From the NCBI GenBank assembly GCA_021156345.1, contig JAJNDJ010000016.1, positions 1 through 10,644 of the forward strand: a DNA stretch of 10,644 bases. The letters are read 5' to 3'. Position 1 is the stretch's first letter. Each line of letters begins with the position of its first letter. The DNA comes from Rubrobacteraceae bacterium (lineage in GTDB: Bacteria > Actinomycetota > Rubrobacteria > Rubrobacterales > Rubrobacteraceae). The position numbers were made by a program, and so were the translations under genes. Shown here piece by piece: positions 5,961 through 10,644 of this stretch. The notes under the pieces were generated by a model. It was given only the letters and a program-made list of their open reading frames with translations, was not told the origin of the DNA and ran no database searches.

Positions 5961-6669
5961 GGAACCGAGGCTTTCTTCTTCTGCCCGAACGCACGCGTCG
6001 TCGAAGCAAAAATAGCGCAATCAAGCCAAAGATAGCCCCAACTACGATGCCCCACCTCTTCGCCGCTGAGCCCGCCGACGGGCGCTTGCTTTCCCTTCCT
6101 GTTAATGGCTCCTCAGCACCGCTGTAGGCAGGGTAGCGTGCCTTGTAGCCTACCAGCTTGCCGATGGTAGCCAGCAGCCCAAAGCGAACCCTCTGCACCA
6201 ACAAAGCGGGCCAGGCGAGGTAAATCTCATCCTCGTACTCGCGGGATATGACCGCCCACTGCAAGAGGTTGGGCAGACCACTCTTGGGGTTGACCTTGCC
6301 GTCCCTTTGGAGACCGAAGAAGGTCTCAAACCATTCCTCCATCCTCAACGCCGGCCGGAACTCGAGGATGAGATGCACCTCATCCTCGTTCGGATTGCCC
6401 CATACGTGGGGTGTGCCAGCACGAACCACGACGCTCTCCCCAGCAAAAACGTCGCGCCCTTGACCGCGCATGCTCAGGCGAGCCGTGCCCGAGATGATCT
6501 CGAATCGCTCCTCCATATAGGGGTGAACGTGCTCGATAGGCACGCGCCCGCCCCCTTTCATGAGGTCCTCAACTTGCAACAGCTCGCCGTTGGTGTCGCG
6601 CGCGGTCTTGAGGAAGCGTATGCGAGCACCGGAGAACGGGCTTTCGATGGTATCTCCTGCTTTGGCCAT
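5926..6669 (-). CDS. Cupin-domain protein with C-terminal membrane anchor
   Basis: The N-terminal half (about residues 15-115) is a single cupin barrel. Motif 1 is EHVHPYMEERFEIISG with His47, His49 and Glu53 or Glu54. Motif 2 is GESVVVRAGTPHVWGN with His88. This is a complete metal-binding set, so a metal-dependent enzyme or a ligand-binding sensor is likely; the substrate is unknown. The middle contains aromatic-rich helices (MEEWFETFFGL, EIYLAWPALL). Near residues 207-224 a hydrophobic helix, WGIVVGAIFGLIALFLL, is followed by a very basic tail (RRRVRSGRRRKPR), so the cupin is probably tethered to the membrane with the tail in the cytoplasm. The start ATG has GGGAAGGAG just upstream. A GGTGGCATTAT block on the minus strand 32 nt before the start resembles the shared -10 block. 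The final residues are encoded by a repeat copy, so the natural C-terminus may once have been different. Confidence 0.9.
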   Translation of the reverse strand: MAKAGDTIESPFSGARIRFLKTARDTNGELLQVEDLMKGGGRVPIEHVHPYMEERFEIISGTARLSMRGQGRDVFAGESVVVRAGTPHVWGNPNEDEVHLILEFRPALRMEEWFETFFGLQRDGKVNPKSGLPNLLQWAVISREYEDEIYLAWPALLVQRVRFGLLATIGKLVGYKARYPAYSGAEEPLTGRESKRPSAGSAAKRWGIVVGAIFGLIALFLLRRRVRSGRRRKPRFLLPRNPSWRRL

Positions 6670-6701
6670 GATGCTCCTTCCCTATATCTCCTCGGATAGA
6701 C

Positions 6702-6712
6702 ATAATGCCACC
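6702..6712 (-). promoter_or_regulatory. GGTGGCATTAT block upstream of the cupin gene
   Basis: Read on the minus strand this is GGTGGCATTAT, one base from the shared GGTGGCATCAT block, and it sits 32 nt before the cupin ATG. The partner block 14 nt upstream is GCATGC rather than GTTCGC, so only half of the motif is conserved. Confidence 0.4.
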
Positions 6713-6753
6713 CAAAGTAGTCAAGTGCATGCTGAGGAACCCCTTGAAGAACC

Positions 6754-6797
6754 CCTATTCACCCCAATGAGTGGAAGGCGCATTTTCAGAAGTTTCC
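6754..6797 (+). repeat. Dispersed 44-bp intergenic repeat, copy 7
   Basis: One of the best-preserved left halves: CCTATTCACCC, then AATGAGTGGAAGG, then ATTTTCAGAAGTTTCC, with about 7 mismatches to the consensus. No GGTGGCATCAT block follows, and no gene starts within 300 bp downstream on this strand. Confidence 0.65.
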
Positions 6798-6935
6798 AGG
6801 TCGAAAGCCTGAAGTGTACTCGCTACGCTAAGTGCTCGAAGTACCTGAGGCAACTGCTGGAGTAATTAGAGAATTCATCCGAAAGGCAGCTCTCTGTAGG
6901 CGCCCTTCCCAACCAGGGTCAGGCAAGCGTTGACC

Positions 6936-7006
6936 TCTAATCTATGAGTTACCTGGAAGGAAGATTCAGCGAAATACTCGGCCTTGACGGGGGTCTCCGA
7001 ACTTAT
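6936..7006 (+). repeat. Degenerate repeat copy 8 with TTGACG extension
   Basis: GAGTTACCTGGAAGG and GATTCAGCGAAATACTC are followed by CCTTGACGGGGGTCTCCGAA. The order (repeat, then TTGACG, then a CTC-GAA core) is that of 4113-4190 and 5895-5960. The phrase ACCTGGAAGG is shared with the copy at 8011. Confidence 0.4.
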
Positions 7007-7040
7007 TCCATGACGCATCGACAGAGGCTGAATTCGGGGG

Positions 7041-7069
7041 TTGCCCACAGACGCCAACACGTGCAATAT
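7041..7069 (+). promoter_or_regulatory. Candidate promoter for the CPBP-type gene
   Basis: TTGCCC (7041-7046) and CAATAT (7064-7069) with a 17-nt spacer, about 45 nt before the GTG at 7115. Both hexamers are imperfect and such pairs occur by chance. Confidence 0.3.
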
Positions 7070-7114
7070 GTGCCTAGCTTTCGAGGGTTCGATCGATACG
7101 GGAGGGATCACCGC

Positions 7115-7600
7115 GTGACAACCGCATCATCACGACCTGCCTCCGCCCGCCAGGGCTTGCTCGCCCGCCACCCGCTCGTCTCCTACTTCCCGATCGCCTT
7201 CACCTGGACGCCGCTCTTTTCGGTCTTGCTTTCGAAGGACGGCCCTGGCCTGCTGCCCTACGGCGTGAGCCCGGCGCTGGCGCGCCTGATAGCCCCCGCC
7301 AGCCTGCTGGGACCTTCCGTGGCCGCGTTCATCGTGACGGGCGCGACCGAAGGTGGGGCGGGCATAGGCCGCCTGCTACGTCGGATCGTGCGATGGCGGG
7401 TTGGCTTGCGATGGTACCTGTTCGTCCTCGTAGGTCTCCCGGTGGTCATGGTGCTCGGTACGCTCCTCCGACCGGGTGCCCTGGCGTCGTTAGATATCTC
7501 GGCCGTTCCGTCCGGTATCGCATACCTCGGACGCGAGGGCGGCTGGGCTATCGGGCTGAGGCCCCACGAGCGCCAAGTGTGCGCTGACTCTCGCATCTCG
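7115..7600 (+). pseudogene. Truncated CPBP-type (Abi/CAAX-like) membrane protein remnant
   Basis: The start is well formed: GTG with GGAGGG 8 nt upstream. The first roughly 138 residues resemble CPBP-family intramembrane proteases of related actinobacteria: ARHPLVSYF, then a hydrophobic segment, LLGPSVAAFIVTGATEG, RLLRRIVRWRVGLRWYLFVLVGLPVVMVLGTLLRPGALAS. After AYLG (about 136-139) the protein jumps to GREGGWAIGLRPHERQ. This looks like a worn form of the family's EEPGWRGFALP catalytic segment after loss of a membrane helix, and then reads on out of register into DNA antisense to the next gene (the frame closes at 7723). The Glu-Glu pair, the later catalytic histidine segments and at least four helices are missing. 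I therefore call it a pseudogene. The family assignment is from memory of related sequences and is moderately sure. Confidence 0.6.
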
Positions 7601-7601
7601 T

Positions 7602-7982
7602 TCAGTCCTTGGCGCCGCGGACGACAATCCCACTCAGTAGCGCGCTTGCCGCGTAGAGGTGCCACTGTTCTGGGTCGCCCATCTGCAATCCGCGGGCTCG
7701 CTGGCCAAGCAACAGTTGCGTAGCGAGTACCTTGTTGTGGGGCTTACCATCCATGATCGTCTCGAGGTCGCGCAGTGCTGCTCGCATGAGCATAGAGACC
7801 TGCTCCGCGAGCTCCTCGACGGGAGGACCGGGGAGCTTCTCTGCAGAGGTCACGAACCGAGTGATACGCCGCTCTGCCTCTTCGGGGTCGAGCTCTTCTT
7901 CGTCGAAGGGCTCGTCGCTCATCTTCTCCTCGTAGCGTTCTCCCTCACCCCGAGGGGTATTTTGTGCAGGATCATCAGGCAT
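7602..7982 (-). CDS. Hypothetical acidic cytoplasmic protein, 126 residues
   Basis: Not recognised as a named family. The first 40 residues are very acidic and probably disordered (DEPFDEEELDPEEAERR). The rest is predominantly helical with no membrane segment: PVEELAEQVSMLMRAALRDLETIMDGKPHNKVLATQLLLGQRARGLQMGDPEQWHLYAASALLSG. The composition and the run of regular helices make it a believable soluble protein. The ATG at 7982 has AAAGGGA nearby; an internal ATG at codon 21 has GAGGAG too close to serve well. The gene converges on the truncated CPBP-type gene with almost no gap, so the deletion that removed the CPBP 3' end probably stopped at this gene's 3' end. A repeat copy lies just upstream of its start. 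Confidence 0.75.
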   Translation of the reverse strand: MPDDPAQNTPRGEGERYEEKMSDEPFDEEELDPEEAERRITRFVTSAEKLPGPPVEELAEQVSMLMRAALRDLETIMDGKPHNKVLATQLLLGQRARGLQMGDPEQWHLYAASALLSGIVVRGAKD

Positions 7983-8296
7983 GTTCGTCCCTTTCTCACC
8001 GGCTGGAGCTCCATTTAGCCAGGTACCTGGAAGGCGTGTTCTCCGATGCCCCTTTGCTGCATCCTAGCATGCTCGCAAACAGCGATAGGATTGGCGAGCA
8101 GGTTGTGTGTAGGCTCAAGCCGTCGCGATTGGTGCGGCTCTGAAGGACCGCGCAGCGGGCGACACAGCGGCGGTAAAGTGGCTCAACGCAAGAACCAGAA
8201 CACAATATTGCTTGAGCTAGGCTTCCATGCTGTGTTGGGAGATGGTGCCCGTGAAGTTCACTTCGGGCTGGCGGTACAGTAGTTCGTTGACCTACT
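7983..8296. other. Gap between two minus-strand genes
   Basis: Contains one degenerate repeat copy (8011-8050). The remainder, 8051-8296, has only short ORFs of poor composition and I see no RNA gene or clear terminator in it. Confidence 0.5.
8011..8050 (+). repeat. Degenerate dispersed repeat, copy 9
   Basis: CCATTTAGCC, then CCTGGAAGGCG, then TTCTCCGATGCC. The middle and the TTCTCCGA core follow the family; the 3' end is worn. It is on the plus strand although the flanking genes run on the minus strand. Confidence 0.45.
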
Positions 8297-8752
8297 TCAC
8301 CTGTCGAGCAGCGAATAAGCTATCCCTGTGCCTCCTGCGTACACGAGATGGTGTAGCGCGTCTATGGCAACCTCCTTCACCCCCCACTCGGTGAGCGGTG
8401 GCGCCACCCCGAGTGCCGGCAGCATCACCTGCTCGCTGCCCCAGACCGCTCCGAAGTGCGCCACTGTCGCCGCGGGTCCCGAAAGTCCTGCTGCTCCAAG
8501 GAGTCCCCTAGCACCTCCCCAAGCGCTACCGTACCCCCAATGGACGAGGTTGGAGAAACGCGCCTCGCTCTCCGCATCGATGGGCTGGACACCGAGCACC
8601 TTGGCGGCGGCTTGCGCCGGGGCGGAGCTCGCTTGGCGTCCTCGCAGCTTCATCTCGATCGTACTCGAGATAGTCATCACAGCCGTCCCTGCGACCCCGG
8701 CGAAGATTCCCTTGCCGAAGGCCGCCGCGATATTCGCTGGTTTCACGGGCAT
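8297..8752 (-). CDS. Small hydrophobic membrane protein of an uncharacterised actinobacterial family
   Basis: 151 residues with three or four likely membrane-embedded segments: near residues 10-30 (GKGIFAGVAGTAVMTISS), near 72-92 (a glycine-rich WGYGSAWGGARGLLGAAGL), near 96-115 (TVAHFGAVWGSEQVMLPALG) and near 128-147. Between segments 1 and 2 lies a soluble stretch with EMKLRGRQ and APAQAAAKVLG. The layout (GVAGTAVMT, E-LRGR, LVHWGYG-AWG, LPALG-APP, ALHHLVYA) matches a widespread unnamed actinobacterial family that I recall; it is somewhat reminiscent of YagU/DUF1440 proteins, but I cannot confirm that. The ATG has GAAGGGAGAG immediately upstream. Its high GC and regular codon use fit the host. 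Function unknown. Confidence 0.82.
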   Translation of the reverse strand: MPVKPANIAAAFGKGIFAGVAGTAVMTISSTIEMKLRGRQASSAPAQAAAKVLGVQPIDAESEARFSNLVHWGYGSAWGGARGLLGAAGLSGPAATVAHFGAVWGSEQVMLPALGVAPPLTEWGVKEVAIDALHHLVYAGGTGIAYSLLDR

Positions 8753-8849
8753 CTCTCCCTTCTCGCGTTCCTGACCGAGGTTACCCAGATCTGCTGTTCG
8801 TTAGTCCGCTACTTTCTGCACCACTTAGGGGATATATCATCTCTGATCC

Positions 8850-8894
8850 TCATTCATCTGAAAGCGCACAAATATGCAGTTCTCGAAAGTCGGC
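8850..8894 (+). repeat. Degenerate dispersed repeat, copy 10
   Basis: TCATTCATCTGAAAGCGCA, then GCAGTTCTCGAAAGTCGGCC, followed by CTTCTCGAAAA. The left block and the TTCTCGAAAG core are recognisable. It overlaps the 3' end of the doubtful minus-strand ORF. Confidence 0.4.
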
Positions 8895-9125
8895 CTTCTC
8901 GAAAACCCACAGGTAATTCTGTAACTCGATCCAAGTCCGAAAACACAAAATGGTCCGGGCTGCGTCTCTGTGCTCTGCTGGAGAGTGGTGCTGCAGAAGT
9001 ACTATTCGAGCGAACAGCTCTAAGCTATCCTTCCAGCGGCCCATGGTCTGCTGTAAGGCGATGTAAAGCTGCTCATGGTTCTCGGAAGTAGGACAGATTC
9101 CCCAAAGATACAGAACTTTACTCAT
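8850..9125 (-). CDS. Doubtful ORF: hypothetical protein, 91 residues
   Basis: The translation looks protein-like: helix-friendly, tryptophan-rich and without low-complexity runs (HEQLYIALQQTMGRWKDSLELFARIV, AARTILCFRTWIELQNYLWVFEKADFRELH). Against it, third-position GC is only about half, well below the neighbouring genes; the ribosome binding site is weak (GGAAG 9 nt before ATG); and the ORF overlaps repeat fragments at both ends. It could be a small acquired gene or a chance ORF. No membrane segment or signal peptide is seen, and I do not recognise the family. Confidence 0.33.
   Translation of the reverse strand: MSKVLYLWGICPTSENHEQLYIALQQTMGRWKDSLELFARIVLLQHHSPAEHRDAARTILCFRTWIELQNYLWVFEKADFRELHICALSDE
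9079..9097 (+). repeat. Short fragment of the dispersed repeat core
   Basis: TTCTCGGAAGTAGGAC matches the TTCTCGGAAG core and the tail of the extended copy at 5951-5963 (GGAAGTAGGAAC). Only the core is present. Confidence 0.3.
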
Positions 9126-9192
9126 GCGGCCACACTTCCATGCTGGTTAGGCTCCACGGTGCTAGAGCAAAAGGAGAAAACGAACGTAGGGA

Positions 9193-9208
9193 GGAGACAC
9201 TCGTCTCC
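9193..9208. other. Small perfect hairpin GGAGAC-ACTC-GTCTCC
   Basis: A 6-bp perfect stem with a 4-base loop. A related sequence without the extra bases occurs near 4236-4250 (CGTAGGGAGACTCGTCTGC). No T-tract follows, so it is not an obvious terminator. Confidence 0.4.
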
Positions 9209-9336
9209 AGATAGTAGGCAGGCATCCTCGAAGCCGCCAAGGAGGACCATGAGCAGCCCGTCCAGGCTTATGCAGCCCAGGAAGGCCAGGCTGCTGAGCG
9301 AAACCGAAGCCACCAGAGCGTTCAATGCTGGAGCCC

Positions 9337-9380
9337 CTTATTCACCCTAGGGCGTGGAAGGGGGATTCTCGGGGATTCGC
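9337..9380 (+). repeat. Dispersed 44-bp intergenic repeat, copy 11 (best preserved)
   Basis: CTTATTCACCC, then AGGGCGTGGAAGG, then ATTCTCGGGGATTCGC: only about 5 mismatches to the consensus. It runs directly into the bipartite motif. Confidence 0.7.
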
Positions 9381-9405
9381 GGCGGGCTTGTGACGATGGC
9401 ATCAT
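9375..9405 (+). promoter_or_regulatory. Bipartite promoter-like motif upstream of the Gly/Ala/Ile-rich protein
   Basis: ATTCGC at 9375-9380, 14 nt, then GATGGCATCAT at 9395-9405, followed by GTGGTGGAA (9410-9418) as at 9877-9885. A transcript from here would begin near 9412, which rules out GTG codons at 9410 and 9413 as starts. Confidence 0.6.
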
Positions 9406-9439
9406 ACTTGTGGTGGAACCAGATACCCCCTGCCGAGGG

Positions 9440-9733
9440 ATGCGGGAGGAAGGAGAGGACGATGCACAAGATGCGCAGAGCAAGGCGGGTCGAGCAGCCT
9501 CCGTTCGGAGCACAGGTGGCGTTCGCGCGGGTGGCGACACGGGCCTCGGAGCTCTAGCGGTTGGCGCGAGCGCGGCGGGAGCAATGGCGATCGGCGCCCT
9601 GGCGATCCGGGCGCTCGCTGTGAAGCGCGGCAGGATTCAGCGCCTCGACATAGAGGAGTTAGAGGTCGGACGGCTGCACGTCAGGGAGCTGATCGTCGAG
9701 CAAGAGCAAAAGCCAGTAGTCGAGCAGGAGTAA
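9440..9733 (+). CDS. Small Gly/Ala/Ile-rich protein with RIQRLDIEELEV-type tail; start uncertain
   Basis: The body (about 9535-9733) is typical of a common uncharacterised bacterial family: a short hydrophobic Gly/Ala-rich segment (GLGALAVGASAAGAMAIGALAIRALAVKR), probably one membrane helix, followed by a regular beta-like RIQRLDIEELEVGRLHVRELIVEQEQ in which hydrophobic residues recur every second or fifth place. The start is a puzzle. In this frame the ATG at 9440 has GAGGG directly against it, with no spacer. A far better ribosome binding site (GGAGGAAGGAG) serves an ATG at 9462, but in another frame, giving MHKMRRARR and then a stop at 9555-9557. Either a single-base frame change separates the true start from the body, or 9440 or a later codon is used. 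The gene follows a copy of the bipartite promoter-like motif. Confidence 0.6.
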   Translation: MREEGEDDAQDAQSKAGRAASVRSTGGVRAGGDTGLGALAVGASAAGAMAIGALAIRALAVKRGRIQRLDIEELEVGRLHVRELIVEQEQKPVVEQE

Positions 9734-9801
9734 ACCCTACTTCACCACAGGCAAGGGAATAAGATATCACCTACCCTGCGCGCCGAAACGCCCGACAAGC
9801 G

Positions 9802-9845
9802 GCTAGTTCAGCCCAGTGCCTACAAGGGCATTCTACGAAGTTCGC
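9802..9845 (+). repeat. Dispersed 44-bp intergenic repeat, copy 12
   Basis: TAGTTCAGCCC, then AGTGCCTACAAGG, then ATTCTACGAAGTTCGC, with one compensating insertion and deletion relative to the consensus. It leads into the bipartite motif before the GYD pseudogene. Confidence 0.65.
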
Positions 9846-9870
9846 GTTGGACTTGGTCTGGTGGCATCAT
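9840..9870 (+). promoter_or_regulatory. Bipartite promoter-like motif upstream of the GYD pseudogene
   Basis: GTTCGC at 9840-9845, 14 nt, then GGTGGCATCAT at 9860-9870, the consensus form of both blocks. GTGGTGGAAAGGGG follows, nearly as at 2370-2383 and 9410-9418. The pseudogene ATG is 66 nt after the right block. Confidence 0.62.
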
Positions 9871-9936
9871 GCTCTCGTGGTGGAAAGGGGGTAGGACCCT
9901 CCAGAGAAGAGCGGGAGGAAGGAGCAAGATCCAGCG

Positions 9937-10053
9937 ATGCCCCTCTACATGACACAGTTCGCCTAAACCCCGGAGGCCTGGGCGACCCTCACTGACAACC
10001 CGGAGGACAGGAGCGCAGCCGTGCGCGAACTCTTAGAGACTCATGGCGGGCGG
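9937..10053 (+). pseudogene. GYD-domain protein remnant (nonsense codon 10, 3' part deleted)
   Basis: GYD-domain proteins are small soluble alpha/beta proteins of about 100 residues with unknown function. Here ATG follows GGAGGAAGGAG by about 12 nt and codes MPLYMTQFA. It then hits TAA at 9964-9966, where the family has a tyrosine (one base change from TAC or TAT), and continues in the same frame with TPEAWATLTDNPEDRSAAV and RELLETHGGR, the normal family N-terminus. After Gly-Gly-Arg (10051-10053), where the family continues with a LLSFYY-like strand, homology stops and the reading passes into the next gene in another frame. The gene thus carries both a nonsense mutation and loss of roughly its last 60 residues. 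The family is recalled from N-terminal sequence only. Confidence 0.72.
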
Positions 10054-10589
10054 TGTACCTGGCGCCGCTACTCCTCACCGCTCCCTTGTTTCACCTCGAC
10101 CGCTTCGACCCTGCTGCGCCCATTACGTACGTATTCTTCGCGCTAGTTCTTACCATGACCGCTGCCGCGCTATGGTATCTGTTCAATCAACCCGATATCA
10201 TTCCTAATGAGCCAGCCGACTCGCTAGCTCCCACCGCGCTCGTCGCCATGTGGCTCGGTCTCGTAGCAGCCGTAACCGCCTTATGGGGACTTGCGCTGTT
10301 CGTTACCGACAATGGTTTTTCGGGTTTGATCTGGGTGTGGCCTGGTGACATCCTTACTAGCCGGCTCATAGCAGTGATGCTCTTGACCATCGCCGTCGGT
10401 GCTGTGTACGCCCTGCGGTACGCTGATGTGTCGAGGGTGATGCTGGGTGTGATAGCGGTTTACGGCTTCGGGGTAATGCTGGCCAACCTATGGAACATTC
10501 TTGCAGCCAAGCCCGTCAACCCGTCTTACGTTGCAGCATTCGGAATCATGTTCCTCGTATCCGCCACCCTACTCATAGCGGAGCGCTAG
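10053..10589 (+). CDS. Multi-pass membrane protein, probably 5'-truncated by fusion to the GYD remnant
   Basis: From the GTG at 10053 the frame codes 178 mostly hydrophobic residues with about six membrane segments: near 2-14 (incomplete-looking), 24-44, 61-84, 101-121, 126-150 and 158-175. The second half reads WVWPGDILTSRLIAVMLL, a short basic stretch, then YGFGVMLANLW and FGIMFLVSATLLIAER. The first half (YLAPLLLTAPLFHLDRFDP, then YVFFALVLTMTAAALWYLF) looks like the end of an equivalent first repeat whose beginning is absent. No ribosome binding site precedes the GTG, and the sequence just before it belongs to the GYD remnant in a different frame. I infer a deletion that joined the two genes and removed this gene's start. 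It may still be expressed by internal initiation, or it may be a pseudogene. Function unknown. Confidence 0.6.
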   Translation: MYLAPLLLTAPLFHLDRFDPAAPITYVFFALVLTMTAAALWYLFNQPDIIPNEPADSLAPTALVAMWLGLVAAVTALWGLALFVTDNGFSGLIWVWPGDILTSRLIAVMLLTIAVGAVYALRYADVSRVMLGVIAVYGFGVMLANLWNILAAKPVNPSYVAAFGIMFLVSATLLIAER

Positions 10590-10644
10590 AGCACCGTTCA
10601 AAGGCCGGGGACCACTTGAGAATGGCAGGCGAAAGGCAAGTAGA

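Larger units (their letters stand above)
6670..7114. other. Divergent gap between the cupin and the truncated CPBP-type gene
   Basis: No gene is supported. It contains a minus-strand promoter-like block for the cupin (6702-6712), two repeat copies (6754-6797 and 6936-7006) and a candidate plus-strand promoter (7041-7069). The remaining sequence (about 6800-6930) shows nothing recognisable. Confidence 0.55.
8753..9336. other. Low-GC region with repeat fragments and one doubtful ORF
   Basis: This stretch is poorer in GC than the flanking genes. It holds repeat fragments at 8850-8894 and 9079-9097, a doubtful minus-strand ORF (8850-9125), and a perfect small hairpin (9193-9208). Around 9215-9320 one plus frame reads as a helix-like run (EAAKEDHEQPVQAYAAQEGQ), broken upstream by two stops, which could be the remains of a small gene. 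None of this is strong. Confidence 0.4.

Noticed and set aside
8456..9091. Plus-strand frame of 211 codons
   Set aside because: Its first half is antisense to the well-supported gene at 8297-8752, and the second half has poor composition and no ribosome binding site.
9215..9320. Possible degraded gene (EAAKEDHEQPVQAYAAQEGQ in one plus frame)
   Set aside because: Two stops lie just upstream, there is no start signal, and I cannot match it to a family; it is noted only within the gap description.
2297..9845. The repeated 44-mers as a CRISPR array
   Set aside because: Copies are hundreds to thousands of bases apart, diverged, and separated by genes; there are no regular spacers and no cas genes.

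Overview
The window looks like chromosomal DNA of a GC-rich actinobacterium, most likely a Rubrobacter-type lineage. The clues are GTG and TTG starts, AGGAGG-type ribosome binding sites, and a set of small stress-associated genes (universal stress protein, cupin, GYD domain, CPBP membrane protein, BBE-type FAD oxidoreductase). The lineage call is from recalled family resemblance and is an inference.

Positions 1-2037 (minus strand) hold two conserved housekeeping genes for uptake and recombination of DNA: comM (AAA+ branch-migration ATPase) and the start of dprA, which overlaps it by 11 nt and runs off the left edge. From 2050 to the right end the character changes to small, mostly unnamed genes on both strands, separated by long gaps, with several broken genes. 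In order these are: a four-helix membrane protein (2430-2840, +); a structured leader RNA and a small unknown protein (about 2952-3471, +); a universal stress protein (3617-4090, +); a BBE-type FAD oxidoreductase (4468-5883, +); a cupin with a C-terminal membrane anchor (5926-6669, -); a truncated CPBP-type protein (7115-about 7600, +); an acidic unknown protein (7602-7982, -); a small membrane protein (8297-8752, -); a Gly/Ala/Ile-rich small protein (about 9440-9733, +); a GYD-domain pseudogene (9937-10053, +); and a membrane protein fused out of frame onto that pseudogene (10053-10589, +).

The most interesting signal is in the gaps. Nearly every intergenic space right of comM carries a diverged copy of an approximately 44-bp repeat, always on the plus strand whatever the direction of the neighbouring genes. 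In four places (2335, 3546, 9375, 9840) its right end is followed, after exactly 14 variable bases, by G(G/C/A)TGGCATCAT. Each of these lies 40-66 nt before a gene start with a good ribosome binding site. This looks like a shared promoter, perhaps for a stress sigma factor, built on or spread with an intergenic repeat. A second signal is a leader of about 150 nt (2986-3133) with its own TTGACA/TACTAT promoter, a perfect 15-bp hairpin and a second hairpin running into the Shine-Dalgarno, which could be an unrecognised riboswitch or attenuator. No CRISPR, tRNA, rRNA, transposase or phage gene was seen.
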